This document shows, one piece after another, positions 1 through 9,653 of a stretch of 64,000 nt of DNA; positions within the stretch are counted from its first letter, which is position 1, and each line of letters opens with the position of its first letter. The DNA is from Candidatus Butyricimonas faecavium (GTDB taxonomy: Bacteria > Bacteroidota > Bacteroidia > Bacteroidales > Marinifilaceae): positions 62,001 to 126,000 of the forward strand of contig CALUKD010000006.1 in assembly GCA_944321125.1 (NCBI GenBank). The letters are read 5' to 3'. Made by a program: the position numbers and the translations under genes. The notes below the pieces were generated by a model that saw only the letters and a list, made by a program, of their open reading frames with translations, made no database searches and was not told the origin of the DNA.

Positions 1-534
1 ATCTGTAGCGGGTGAATTTATGGTTGACTGATTCGGGAAAGAGAACAATTTTCCAGAAGCGTTCACATCCGATGTGATATCAATGATATATCCTTGCTTG
101 TTTTTTCCATATGCGACAATAGGGTAAGAAAACAATACCGGCTTCAACGAAGCGGCAGCTACGGCTGCTGCCATGTCTCCACTGGCACGATCGGAACAAA
201 TCTGTTGTTTCACTTCGAGTTGATCCCCTTTCGGTCCAACATTGAACACCAACACGCTGGTAATAGAAGAAACGACTCCCGCATTCTGCCCTTTCGTCAA
301 CACGCCACTCACCAACAAATCTTTACCGATAGAAGCCAGCGGAATCTCCAGATAACATTTTTTGGCATCCCTGTACACGGGAAAGGTTCCCTCCACTTTC
401 TTTATATCCTTCTTGAAAAACGCCTCGTAAGTCTTCGGGGACTTTTTCATCCCTTCCGGCTTTTTCTCTTGTGCTACAGAGAAAAATGGCATACAAACCG
501 CCAGAAGTATGATAATATAATTAAATCTCTTCAT
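1..534 (-). CDS. Zinc-dependent metalloprotease, DUF5117/DUF5118 type (N-terminal part only)
   Basis: Reading the minus strand from the ATG at 534 gives 178 codons without a stop, running off the left edge of the window. The first 20 residues form a signal peptide (hydrophobic core IIILLAVCMPF, then SVAQ). The next part (KTYEAFFKK, VEGTFPVYRD, YLEIP..SIGKDLLVSG) follows the same plan as residues 60-120 of the neighbouring metalloprotease at 561-3077 (FMEVPDEMLGRDILVF), which marks it as a paralogue. The catalytic HExxH region would lie outside the window, so activity cannot be judged. It starts 27 bases after the upstream protease and is probably the last or next-to-last gene of the sigma/FecR/SusCD operon. 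Family assignment rests on resemblance of the N-terminal domain only. Confidence 0.8.
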   Translation of the reverse strand, partial: MKRFNYIIILLAVCMPFFSVAQEKKPEGMKKSPKTYEAFFKKDIKKVEGTFPVYRDAKKCYLEIPLASIGKDLLVSGVLTKGQNAGVVSSITSVLVFNVGPKGDQLEVKQQICSDRASGDMAAAVAAASLKPVLFSYPIVAYGKNKQGYIIDITSDVNASGKLFSFPNQSTINSPATD

Positions 535-560
535 GATTTTCATTCTTAACTTTCACGATA

Positions 561-3077
561 TCACTTACTCACCTTAGCGTAATTCTCGCCACTTAAAATC
601 TCTTCGATTTTACGAGCCACACCCAACAAGTGGGTCTTGGTCAATGGGTCGGTCACCACGGCTGCCCTTCTCTTGGCTCGAGCGGCAATTTTTTCAAATT
701 GAGCTACATACATAACACCCATTTCCGGCATCACGTCCATCGGTCCATCCTCCACAACCACCGAAGCCACGAACAAATACGCATTCTGCACCATCCGCTC
801 ATGAGCTGACAATTTAGTTTTGTTGTCCATACAACTCCAAACCCCATCGTACAAATCATCCATAAAATTCTGAATCGTGTAAGCATTCTTGCCATTATAC
901 TCCTCATCTTTCAGCATGTTTGTCATCTCGGTCATAATCTTCGGCATCAACTTACCGGTCACTCTGCTAATATAGGCATCCATATTACTACTTACAAGTT
1001 GCGATGTATGGCAGTTATACAACCAAGGCAATTCTTGAAAGAAATATTTCTTCAAGAACATCATCGCTTGATGTTGTTTCTCTTTCTCCACGGGAACGAA
1101 CTTGGGCATCCCTTCCGAACGCAAAGCCGCATTCGTGTATCGTCCTCCTACGTATTTCATCGCATGCATCACGTAACGCATGTATTGGCTAATTACGGCA
1201 TTATACAACTCCTTTAGCAAAGTGTAATTCTCATCGTCAGCCTCAACCGTCCATGCCTCCAAATTCTCCATGATAACCTTCAGGTTTTTCATACCCAATT
1301 CATTGGCAGCAAGAGCATCGGAACTCAAATCCTCCGATTGGAAACGAGGGTCCCATTTATCGATTTCTGTACCGAAGAATACTCTCGGGTTGGCTTTCCG
1401 TTGTGCAGTCACCCACTCTCTTAAATATTTTGTTTCTTCTTCTACACTCTTGGTATCGCCAAAATAACGATATCCCCAGTCAATAGCGAAGTTGTCGTAC
1501 TCCCCAATACGCGGAATCATATAATCCAAATCCAGATTATCTTCCGGCTGAGCGGCATAATTGAAACGAGCGTAATCCATGATTGACGGGCAATGTCCGT
1601 GTTTCTTCACGAACTCGCGATCACGAATTTCAGATAACGAACAAGTCCAGCTACTTGCAAAGTTATGGCGCAATCCCAAGGTATGCCCCACCTCGTGAGC
1701 CACAATATATTTAATCAACTCTCCGGTTAATTTCTGATCATACGGAAATTTACGGGCGATCGGGTTGATCACGGCTGTTTGTGCGAAATACCAAGATTGA
1801 ACCAAACTCAACACGTTGTGAAACAATCCCACGTGTGAACAAATAATCTCGCCCGAACGAGGGTCTGCCACGTGAGGTCCATAAGCATTCGGCATCGGCG
1901 AAGCCTTGTAGGAAATTACAGAATAACGGGCATCCTCGATAGAGAAATCCGGATCTTCTTCCGGGGTTGGCGCCAATCTGGCTTGGATGGCATTCTTAAA
2001 TCCTACCTGTTCGAACGATGGTTGCCAACTCTCAACGGCTGCAATCACGTAAGGTTGCAAATATTCCGGGGTATTCCGATCCACGTAGAACACAATCGGT
2101 TTAGCCGGCTCGACCAACTCGCCTCTTTTAAATTTTTCCATGTCTTCCGGTTTCGGCTCCAACCGCCAACGGCTCACGACGCTAACTTTCTCCGGTTGCG
2201 TAGAATTATCCTTGTACTCCATTCTACTATACGTAAAGTATCCCACCCGATCATCATAATAACGGGGACGCATCGGCTCTTTCGGCAACAAGTACCAAGA
2301 AGCAGCCACCTCCCACGTCGTGGGATTCAATTTGGCTTTTGGATTATTTTTAGGTGCCTTCCCCTGAGCGTAACTCCGAACAGAACGGAAAATCACGTTA
2401 TCCTTGAACGTGCTGATCGTCGTGGGATAAGACTTATCTGCCTGATATCCTCCTAAATTCAACATCTCGGCAACGCCTTTCAACGAAAAATAAGAGTGAT
2501 CCGATTTATACATATCCGTGATGTCTACCAATACGGAGTGATCCGTCTTAGCCTTCACATCGAAACCGGCCACCAGCGGCATCATACTGGACGCCTCCAC
2601 GGCTCCTCGCATATCCGATTTCTCGTCCGGCATACTTGTCGTGAAAATCGGTTCTTCCAAAAATAATTTATTCTTCGGTCCTTTATCGAAACGAATTACC
2701 TTATTAAACAAAGCGTCACCACCGAAACCGAACATATCGTTACGACCTCTCGCCTCTTGCGCAGAACCTTTCACCAAAGACACAAACACCAATATATCTC
2801 TCCCTAACATTTCGTCTGGAACCTCCATGAAATAACGGTCATCTTGCTCGTAAATATTAAACATCCCCATGTGTTTAACAGCGGAAGACTTGATAAAACT
2901 ATCCACAGAGGGAATCTCCTTGGGAGCCATCTTCGAGCTATCGACAATAGTAGTTGGTTGTTGACCTTTCTTCTTGTCATTTTTTTTCTTCCGGTCGGTA
3001 GCTTCTGCATATTGTCCTACCATAAGGAAGCAAAGCAATAATGCTAAAAATTTCATGCTAAAATTAACTCTTTTCAT
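561..3077 (-). CDS. Secreted zinc-dependent metalloprotease (DUF5117/DUF4953 family)
   Basis: An 838-residue protein with an N-terminal signal peptide (MKRVNFSMKFLALLLCFLM), so an extracytoplasmic protease. The metzincin-type zinc motif HEVGHTLGLRH lies at about residues 461-471 (three His ligands and the catalytic Glu are all present), and about 35 residues later SIMDY fits the Met-turn. The long N-terminal part (about 60-400) corresponds to the DUF5117/5118 segment of this Bacteroidetes family, and the C-terminal third is helical. An in-frame ATG seven codons upstream (3098) is possible; 3077 was chosen because it gives a compact signal peptide. It follows the SusC/SusD/Mx1-like genes on the same strand and precedes a truncated paralogue, suggesting that the locus digests proteins or peptides. 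The natural substrate is unknown. Confidence 0.9.
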   Translation of the reverse strand: MKRVNFSMKFLALLLCFLMVGQYAEATDRKKKNDKKKGQQPTTIVDSSKMAPKEIPSVDSFIKSSAVKHMGMFNIYEQDDRYFMEVPDEMLGRDILVFVSLVKGSAQEARGRNDMFGFGGDALFNKVIRFDKGPKNKLFLEEPIFTTSMPDEKSDMRGAVEASSMMPLVAGFDVKAKTDHSVLVDITDMYKSDHSYFSLKGVAEMLNLGGYQADKSYPTTISTFKDNVIFRSVRSYAQGKAPKNNPKAKLNPTTWEVAASWYLLPKEPMRPRYYDDRVGYFTYSRMEYKDNSTQPEKVSVVSRWRLEPKPEDMEKFKRGELVEPAKPIVFYVDRNTPEYLQPYVIAAVESWQPSFEQVGFKNAIQARLAPTPEEDPDFSIEDARYSVISYKASPMPNAYGPHVADPRSGEIICSHVGLFHNVLSLVQSWYFAQTAVINPIARKFPYDQKLTGELIKYIVAHEVGHTLGLRHNFASSWTCSLSEIRDREFVKKHGHCPSIMDYARFNYAAQPEDNLDLDYMIPRIGEYDNFAIDWGYRYFGDTKSVEEETKYLREWVTAQRKANPRVFFGTEIDKWDPRFQSEDLSSDALAANELGMKNLKVIMENLEAWTVEADDENYTLLKELYNAVISQYMRYVMHAMKYVGGRYTNAALRSEGMPKFVPVEKEKQHQAMMFLKKYFFQELPWLYNCHTSQLVSSNMDAYISRVTGKLMPKIMTEMTNMLKDEEYNGKNAYTIQNFMDDLYDGVWSCMDNKTKLSAHERMVQNAYLFVASVVVEDGPMDVMPEMGVMYVAQFEKIAARAKRRAAVVTDPLTKTHLLGVARKIEEILSGENYAKVSK

Positions 3078-3181
3078 ACATTGATTTATGATAAACATCC
3101 GTAATTTTTTTGTATGAAGAAGGATGCAAAGCGGGTATTTTACTACCCACCTGCATAGCCTTATTCATTATAATGTGTTGA

Positions 3182-4240
3182 TTATTTGAAAGTAAAGCCG
3201 TATTCCTGCAATTTCGCTTTCATGACGTAATACTTTGCTTTGACCACAGAGAAATCTACCTCCTTGTTTTTACTTTCATTCACCGTTTCCACTGTTCCTT
3301 TGCCGGCAACCCATGTTTGGTCGTAACCGAGAATTGTGGCTTTAGCATAACGTTCCATAAATTCTTCTTCGGTAAATGCCAATATGGCTTGACAATATTG
3401 TTGTAAATCTTGTTCTTTAGTAGGCACATACCACATTTCTGGGTGATAGGGGTCATGTGGTAACGAATTTCCAATACCTACTTTAGAAGCCGGAGTAAAG
3501 GGACCGATCATGCCTAAAGCTCCCAAGTGCCGAACTCCTACATTTAATCCACAAGCTTGGGAAACCATGTATTTGTATTTACTATCTATTGAATAAATTT
3601 TATCATTAGACGGATTCACGGCGTATGACAGGGCGTAAAAATTTTCTTCCAACCATTCAGCTTCATCCAATGTCAGTTTACTCGTAATAACAGAAGACAA
3701 AAACGCACCTTTCATCAGGTTCTTGTCGGTATCATCCATTTCATGGAAACGATGAACTTGCGCCAAAACTGTTGTGGTCAATCCTTTATAAATGGTGGTA
3801 TCTCCAGAAGGAGTAACCAATGAATCCACCAGTAAAATACTTGGCAAATAAGTTCCCTCCGGAATTTGCGGGATGATTTCATTGCGTACAAATTCCAAAA
3901 CTTCTCTCACGTTCTTTCTTTCAGAGGAAACCAAAGAGTAACGTGCGCTAGTGTACTCTGGGGTCACGCTACCCGGAGAATAGAATACTTGCAACACCTC
4001 GTAGTAAGTATATTTCCCAATTCCCGGAGAATAACGTGTTTCCGAACCTATCGTGTCGTTATAATAAATCGGGAAGCCCGTATCCTCATATATCTTGTAA
4101 CGTAAATGATCTATGGGATCTTCGGAATCTTCCAGGACGAACCAATTTTTTTCTAATCCGGAAGGGGATAAATTTCCTTCGTCATCCCCACAACTCCCAA
4201 CAATCAAAGCTATCAGGCATAAAAGAAAACTATATTTCAT
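3182..4240 (-). CDS. SusD-associated lipoprotein, Mx1-like metallopeptidase fold without HExxH
   Basis: A 352-residue lipoprotein with lipobox GSC at Cys17 followed by GDDEG, a Bacteroidetes surface-export-like acidic signal. The N-terminal part (PIDHLRYKIYEDTGFPIYYND) and the C-terminal part (GMIGPFTPAS, then EQDLQQYCQAIL, EEFMERY) resemble the putative zinc-binding metallopeptidases (Peptidase_Mx1) that accompany many SusC/SusD pairs. Where the family carries HExxH this protein reads HRFHEMDDTDKN and KGAFLSS, so no zinc site is visible and it may be a binding protein rather than an enzyme. It starts six bases after the SusD stop and is clearly cotranscribed with it. Family assignment is by eye and moderate. 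Confidence 0.6.
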   Translation of the reverse strand: MKYSFLLCLIALIVGSCGDDEGNLSPSGLEKNWFVLEDSEDPIDHLRYKIYEDTGFPIYYNDTIGSETRYSPGIGKYTYYEVLQVFYSPGSVTPEYTSARYSLVSSERKNVREVLEFVRNEIIPQIPEGTYLPSILLVDSLVTPSGDTTIYKGLTTTVLAQVHRFHEMDDTDKNLMKGAFLSSVITSKLTLDEAEWLEENFYALSYAVNPSNDKIYSIDSKYKYMVSQACGLNVGVRHLGALGMIGPFTPASKVGIGNSLPHDPYHPEMWYVPTKEQDLQQYCQAILAFTEEEFMERYAKATILGYDQTWVAGKGTVETVNESKNKEVDFSVVKAKYYVMKAKLQEYGFTFK

Positions 4241-4246
4241 GGTACA

Positions 4247-5851
4247 TTAATTATTTATTGATTGTAATGTTCTTGCCGGGCGTACTTCATTGCTTAAGTT
4301 ACCCTTGTTAAAATCGATGGCATCATCCGGAATAGGTAATACGTAAGCAGCTTTGTCTTGAGAATAAGGTTGCAATACGTACTCTCCTTCCGTGGTAACG
4401 GTTTTATTCGTGTATAGAATACTCTTGTGACGAATTTCTTTTTCGAAAGGATGAACGCTATTCACAGCATAACGACGGAGATCAAACCACCGGTGCCCTT
4501 CGAAGCACAATTCCCTCCGGCGTTCATCCCGGATGGCGTCAATTAATTCATCTCCGCTTTTATCCAGCGGTTTGAAGTTGGCTTTTTCGAAACGGAGAGC
4601 ACGTAACTCGTCAATGGTAGTGCGTGCTTCCTCGTTGCGGCGCAGGCAAGCCAAGGCCTCCGCTTTGTTCAGGTAGACTTCCGGTAAACGGATGGCAAAT
4701 TTGTCCGATACTTCATTTGCCCAATCCGCTGATTTCACACAACGGTAACTGGTAACCGTTGCCTTGGGCCGTTGGGTAAAAAAGGTTTTCAAACGTAGAT
4801 CATGTTCATCGTATGAACCGATTAAATCCATCGAACTGGTATAACCGGAACAATATACACCCCAACCCATCCCCGGTACACTTCCTTGGAGGGCGTCAGG
4901 ATGCAAGAAGTGCATCAGATAAAGACCGTGCGTGAAGATGGTTTCCGTCGATTTCAATTCTACCACTTTATCCCCCTCTTGAAAACTTCGCATATCTTCC
5001 AATTTATAACCGAGAGTTAAAGCACTATCGGCAGCCGCTACTGCAGCCTCGTAATTTTCCATATATAGATGTACTCTACTCAACAAGGTAAAGGCAGCCG
5101 CTTGGTTCGTACGGTATTTCGTGATTTGACGGACACCTCGCAGGCACTCGGTGGCACGAGTCAAATCCTCTACCATCTGTCCGTAAACTTTTTCTGCTGT
5201 CGCCCGGGAGAAATAAATATCCTCAATATCTTCCGAAGTTTTCAAGGGAATACAAGGATCTGTGGCGGCAGTTGCTTTGCAATAGGGTTGTCCGTAAATA
5301 TTGGCCATCCAGAAATAGAATTGGGCACGCAGAAAACGGGCTTCTCCTTCCACCCGAAGGGCGGTTGCCTCCTCATCCTTATCAATGTCAATTTGGGTTA
5401 ACTGATAGATGATGGAGTTCATAGCAGCTATACGGGACCACATCTCCGCCCAGTTTTTGTCAATAAACTCGTTGTTTTCTACATTGCGGAAAGGATCCGG
5501 TTGCCAACGGTAAATATTGTAAGCATTCAAGCGAATGTAATTAGAAGTTTCCGCTGGAATCCCGTTTACGAATTCTTCCACGTCATCATCCATTAGGTGA
5601 ATGTAAGGGAAAAACCAAGAAGCGGTATTACTTATATTCGTCCAATAAGCACTTGCTTGGTCATTTGAAAAATATTGACTTGTAAGACCTCCCTCGAAAT
5701 ATCCCTCTCCGATCAATAATTCATCCAAGTTGGTCACGTTTTCCACGTAGGCCTGATTTTGGGAATATTCCTCCAAGAAATCTCCGCAAGCAGCCGAAGT
5801 AACCAGTAACCCGCAAAGTATGGCTATTTGATATATATTCTTCAGTTTCAT
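4247..5851 (-). CDS. SusD/RagB family surface nutrient-binding lipoprotein
   Basis: 534 residues with lipobox TSAAC (Cys22) and an acidic GDFLEE tail typical of surface-exposed lipoproteins. The N-terminal SusD-like region and the C-terminal signature are visible: LPEVYLNKAEAL, the IRDERRRELCFEGHRWFDLRRY block (about residues 435-460), and a closing VLPIPDDAIDFN segment. SusD proteins form the lid on the SusC channel and bind the oligomeric substrate. The gene lies 11 bases after susC, the usual order. With proteases rather than glycosidases in the operon, the cargo is more likely peptide than glycan; that is inference from context. Confidence 0.95.
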   Translation of the reverse strand: MKLKNIYQIAILCGLLVTSAACGDFLEEYSQNQAYVENVTNLDELLIGEGYFEGGLTSQYFSNDQASAYWTNISNTASWFFPYIHLMDDDVEEFVNGIPAETSNYIRLNAYNIYRWQPDPFRNVENNEFIDKNWAEMWSRIAAMNSIIYQLTQIDIDKDEEATALRVEGEARFLRAQFYFWMANIYGQPYCKATAATDPCIPLKTSEDIEDIYFSRATAEKVYGQMVEDLTRATECLRGVRQITKYRTNQAAAFTLLSRVHLYMENYEAAVAAADSALTLGYKLEDMRSFQEGDKVVELKSTETIFTHGLYLMHFLHPDALQGSVPGMGWGVYCSGYTSSMDLIGSYDEHDLRLKTFFTQRPKATVTSYRCVKSADWANEVSDKFAIRLPEVYLNKAEALACLRRNEEARTTIDELRALRFEKANFKPLDKSGDELIDAIRDERRRELCFEGHRWFDLRRYAVNSVHPFEKEIRHKSILYTNKTVTTEGEYVLQPYSQDKAAYVLPIPDDAIDFNKGNLSNEVRPARTLQSINN

Positions 5852-5862
5852 AAATTATTTTT

Positions 5863-8800
5863 TTAGAATGTCACGTTTACGGTAAAAGAATAATTAGGAC
5901 GCACAGACATATTCACCGTAGGGGTAGTTCCGGACTGGGTTACGTCCTGTCCTTTCAACTTTTTATTGGCAATAGTAAAGAGATTGGTTCCCGTGATGCT
6001 CAAGTAAGCCGACTGGATACCGAGTTGCTTGCAGAATTTGTCATGCACGTTGTAACGGAATGAAAGGGATTGCAATTTCAAATAATCACCTTTTACGACC
6101 CGCAAGTTGGAATTGTCATACATTTGGTAGACATCAGATGGAGCAAATGTTGGCATTAAGCCACTGGACGTGTACTTGTATGATGTCCACCAAGGAGTAA
6201 CTGTCTTGGTCCTCAGTGCGGGAATATTAGTTTTTGTTTCATCCCCGGGAGTTCTCCAACGTTGGGTAAATTCACGACGCATATTCTTTTCTCCGTATGG
6301 TGGAAAATCATTTGTGTTTCCGAATAATTTCAACAAGCGGATTTTATTCCCGAAACTATAAGTGAAGTTGAAAGAAAGACCAAACTGGCGATATCCCAAA
6401 TAACTGGAAATACCTCCCTGCAAGGTCGGTACGCGGGTACCGGATTCTTCCATGACGATTTCGAAAACATCCTCGTCTTCCATTTGAGAATATTGAACGT
6501 ATAATTCATCCGCTAGTTCTTCCTCCAAATTGGCATAAATGGGACTTCCGTCCTTGGGGCTTAAACCCTTGAAGCGGTAAGAAAAAAAAGTATTTAAAGG
6601 TCTGTCGATTAATTGTGCTGTACCGTTCAAATAATCTGTGTATTTAATTTCGTCACGCAAAACATTAGTGCGATTATCAATTGCCTTTGAAATTAGGTTG
6701 TTCACCACCTGTCCGATCTGCGGGTCGATTCTCCACACGAAACCGCGCTTGCCGCTGGCATCTATCTTTTGGTTAATCGGCACGATATTCATGGTAACCT
6801 CCACTCCCTGATTTGTCAATTCTCCTTGGTTCACTGTATATTGTGTGCGGCCGTTGATATCAGATATCGATTTGGTCAGGAAAGCATCTTTCGTGCGTTT
6901 GTAATAATAGGACACAGAACCACCGAGTTTATTCTTCCATAACGAGAAATTGATTTCTGCGTTGTAGGAGTGGGTCGTTTCCCATTTCAATTTGGGATTG
7001 GGATAATAGGCAATTGTAGAAGAAAATTCATTATACCAGTTGTCTATTCCCCCTTGATTAATAATCATCTTAGAAGTCTGGTTATCTAACATATTTCCTT
7101 GGATACCATAGGACAATTTCAATGCCAAGTCATTCACGAATGTACTGTTTGCGAATAAATCTTTCTTCACGTCCCAACGACCGGAAACAGACCAAATAGG
7201 TAATAACTTCTCGTTAGAACGGCTACCGAATTGGTTGCTGGCATCTATTCGGGTGTTGAAATTTAACGTATAGCGATCATTATAAGTATAAGTAATGGCG
7301 AAATAAGCGGATGCCAAATTGGTCTTGGTGTCGCCTATGACCGGTTTATTCTGGGCAAGCCATGTTGCATAACCTGTGTATTTATTCATTAAGTCCTTGT
7401 AGGCAATCGTACCGAAAGATTTCCCTCGACCGGGATAATAGCCGCGGGTGATGTTTTTATAAGAGTGATATTCGGAAGAAGAAACCTCACCTCCCAAAGC
7501 AACGTTTAATAGGTGCAAGTCATTGAAAAGTTGATTGTAGTTAAGTTGTAAACGCAACACATAATTGTTACGACGTGTATCATTCAAAGTTAACTCTCCT
7601 CCAATCGGACATTTGTTCAGCGAATGTTTCTTATCACTGTCCTCTTCGGGGGAGTAAAGATCGTTTTGGCGTAACGCGTGGATATAATATGAACCTTCTT
7701 CATACACGGTCTCATCATTCGTGGAGCCAATCGTGTAAGAAGCGGTACCTTCCACGTTCAACACGGGCAAAATCCGGTATTTTAAAGTTCCAGTCAAAGT
7801 AGCGGAGTAGGTATTGATCTTATGGTAGGTCTTATCCATTTCGTTTTCCACGTTAAAAGGATAGGAAAGTTCTTTTGTGTTCCCTTGTAGGTAGAAATAA
7901 CGGCTACCATCCTCGTTATAGGCAGGGATAGCACGGCTCATCTTGTAAGCGTAATCCGTCAACCCCATGACGCCCCCATTTTCAAATTTGATGTTAGGCG
8001 TGTATCGACGCTTGTTGTTATTTAATTGGATGCCGAATTGAAAATCTACTTTAGAGAAGTTTCCGTTCAACTTCAGGTTGGCGGTATAATTGCGGTTATA
8101 CTCGTTCCTGATGACCCCCTTCTCATCGGCATAGCCAATGGAAGCATAATACTTGATGGTTTCGGATCCTCCGGAAATACTCAAACTGTGTTTGTTGGAG
8201 AATGTATTTTGGCAGATAATGTCGAACCAATCCGTATTGGTAGACTCGTAATAATTGGTCAACCGATTAAATTCATCAAAATTGATACGGCCGTTCTTGT
8301 AGTCCACGTAAGCAGCCTCGTAACCAATCCAGTTGTTTGCTTTCGTGAATTCCATTCCTCGTGCGAATAGTTCGCGGGACACGTCCACGCGTTCCTTGGA
8401 ATTCATCAAATAAATTTCACGGTCGCTATAATACGGTCGACGATTGATGGTTCCTGACAATGAATAGGTCACGTGCGGTTTCCCAGTTTTCCCTTTTTTC
8501 GTGGTGATTACGATCACTCCGTTGGCGGCACGGGTACCATAGATTGCCGTGGCTGCAGCATCTTTCAACACGTCGATTTGTTCGATATCATCGGGGTTCA
8601 AACCAGAAATGGCGTTACCTAACAGGTTCACGAAGTCTAGGCTGTTCAACTCGGAAGGGTCTACATTCACGGGATCTGTCTGCACTATACCGTCTACTAC
8701 CCATAACGGCTCCTGGTTTCCCAATACGGTGGAAGTACCGCGGATACGAATCTTGGGTGCCGCACCCGCCTGCCCCGAATTTTGCATGAAAATCATCCCC

Positions 8801-9573
8801 GGGATATGTCCTTCTAACATCTTGTCCACGGAGGAAAGACCGGCCACGTTTACGTCCTCCATTTTCAGGGACGTGATTGCCGAGGTATTCCGACGACGGT
8901 CGATGTCTTGGTAACCGGTTGAAATCACAGTTACCTCATTTAGCGTTTCTATTTCGTCTTCCAAGATGATTTCATATTCTTTTTTATCGGATTTTTTCAC
9001 AACGACTTCTTTAGTTTTCATCCCGATAAAAGAAATCACTAAAGTATCAGTGGCATGAGTTACATTCAAAGAAAAAGCTCCATTACCGTTCGTGACCGTA
9101 CCGACAGTCGTTCCCTTAATGCGGATGGTGACCCCCGGAAGAGGTTCTTTGTGCGAGTCGATGACCTTACCTATGACTACCCATTTATTATCGGGTGTCG
9201 GTGCCGTGTAAGGCAATCGCTTGATCACCACGACGTCATTAACATACTCGTACGTCAGCTTCAAAGGTGTCAACACCTTATTCAACACGACCTTTAGGTC
9301 TTCATTTGTCACACTTACCGTAATCAATTCTTTCATTTGCATCAAGGAAGAATTAATTAAGAACTGATTTCCCGTTTGCTCTTTCATTGCGACAATAAAC
9401 TCTTCTAACGTCGCATTTTTCAAATCTACGGACACTTTATTCTGTGAAAAAGCCAGAGCTGAAACACTTAGATTAAATACCACAATTAAAATACAAGTCA
9501 ATTTCATAATCAACCATGTCTTTTTTTTACACATAATAAAATTCCAGAACTTTGATAGTTCACATTTTTCCAT
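5863..9573 (-). CDS. SusC/RagA TonB-dependent transporter with N-terminal STN signalling domain
   Basis: A 1236-residue outer-membrane receptor. After a signal peptide (KLTCILIVVFNLSVSALAF) comes an STN domain (about residues 45-115, VSVDLKNATLEEFIVAM), then a carboxypeptidase-regulatory-like domain (about 130-210, GKVIDSHKEPLPGVTIRIKG), a plug domain with the SusC signature (IDVLKDAAATAIYG, GVIVITTKKG) and a long beta-barrel ending in NYSFTVNVTF with terminal Phe. The STN domain is what FecR-type anti-sigma factors contact, in line with the FecR and sigma genes just upstream. The annotated start gives a long n-region; an internal Met at 9534 is an alternative. It forms the pump of the SusCD pair with the gene at 4247-5851. 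Confidence 0.96.
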   Translation of the reverse strand: MEKCELSKFWNFIMCKKKTWLIMKLTCILIVVFNLSVSALAFSQNKVSVDLKNATLEEFIVAMKEQTGNQFLINSSLMQMKELITVSVTNEDLKVVLNKVLTPLKLTYEYVNDVVVIKRLPYTAPTPDNKWVVIGKVIDSHKEPLPGVTIRIKGTTVGTVTNGNGAFSLNVTHATDTLVISFIGMKTKEVVVKKSDKKEYEIILEDEIETLNEVTVISTGYQDIDRRRNTSAITSLKMEDVNVAGLSSVDKMLEGHIPGMIFMQNSGQAGAAPKIRIRGTSTVLGNQEPLWVVDGIVQTDPVNVDPSELNSLDFVNLLGNAISGLNPDDIEQIDVLKDAAATAIYGTRAANGVIVITTKKGKTGKPHVTYSLSGTINRRPYYSDREIYLMNSKERVDVSRELFARGMEFTKANNWIGYEAAYVDYKNGRINFDEFNRLTNYYESTNTDWFDIICQNTFSNKHSLSISGGSETIKYYASIGYADEKGVIRNEYNRNYTANLKLNGNFSKVDFQFGIQLNNNKRRYTPNIKFENGGVMGLTDYAYKMSRAIPAYNEDGSRYFYLQGNTKELSYPFNVENEMDKTYHKINTYSATLTGTLKYRILPVLNVEGTASYTIGSTNDETVYEEGSYYIHALRQNDLYSPEEDSDKKHSLNKCPIGGELTLNDTRRNNYVLRLQLNYNQLFNDLHLLNVALGGEVSSSEYHSYKNITRGYYPGRGKSFGTIAYKDLMNKYTGYATWLAQNKPVIGDTKTNLASAYFAITYTYNDRYTLNFNTRIDASNQFGSRSNEKLLPIWSVSGRWDVKKDLFANSTFVNDLALKLSYGIQGNMLDNQTSKMIINQGGIDNWYNEFSSTIAYYPNPKLKWETTHSYNAEINFSLWKNKLGGSVSYYYKRTKDAFLTKSISDINGRTQYTVNQGELTNQGVEVTMNIVPINQKIDASGKRGFVWRIDPQIGQVVNNLISKAIDNRTNVLRDEIKYTDYLNGTAQLIDRPLNTFFSYRFKGLSPKDGSPIYANLEEELADELYVQYSQMEDEDVFEIVMEESGTRVPTLQGGISSYLGYRQFGLSFNFTYSFGNKIRLLKLFGNTNDFPPYGEKNMRREFTQRWRTPGDETKTNIPALRTKTVTPWWTSYKYTSSGLMPTFAPSDVYQMYDNSNLRVVKGDYLKLQSLSFRYNVHDKFCKQLGIQSAYLSITGTNLFTIANKKLKGQDVTQSGTTPTVNMSVRPNYSFTVNVTF

Positions 9574-9653
9574 AACTTTGTAAAGTATTTAAATGATAAT
9601 ACATGAAGCGCGGACACCAGACCTAGGAAATTTGTTGTCCGTGTTTCTTTTTA

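Noticed and set aside
94..549. Plus-strand frame of 151 codons
   Set aside because: It is the shadow of the partial metalloprotease gene on the minus strand (1-534), which has a signal peptide and family resemblance.
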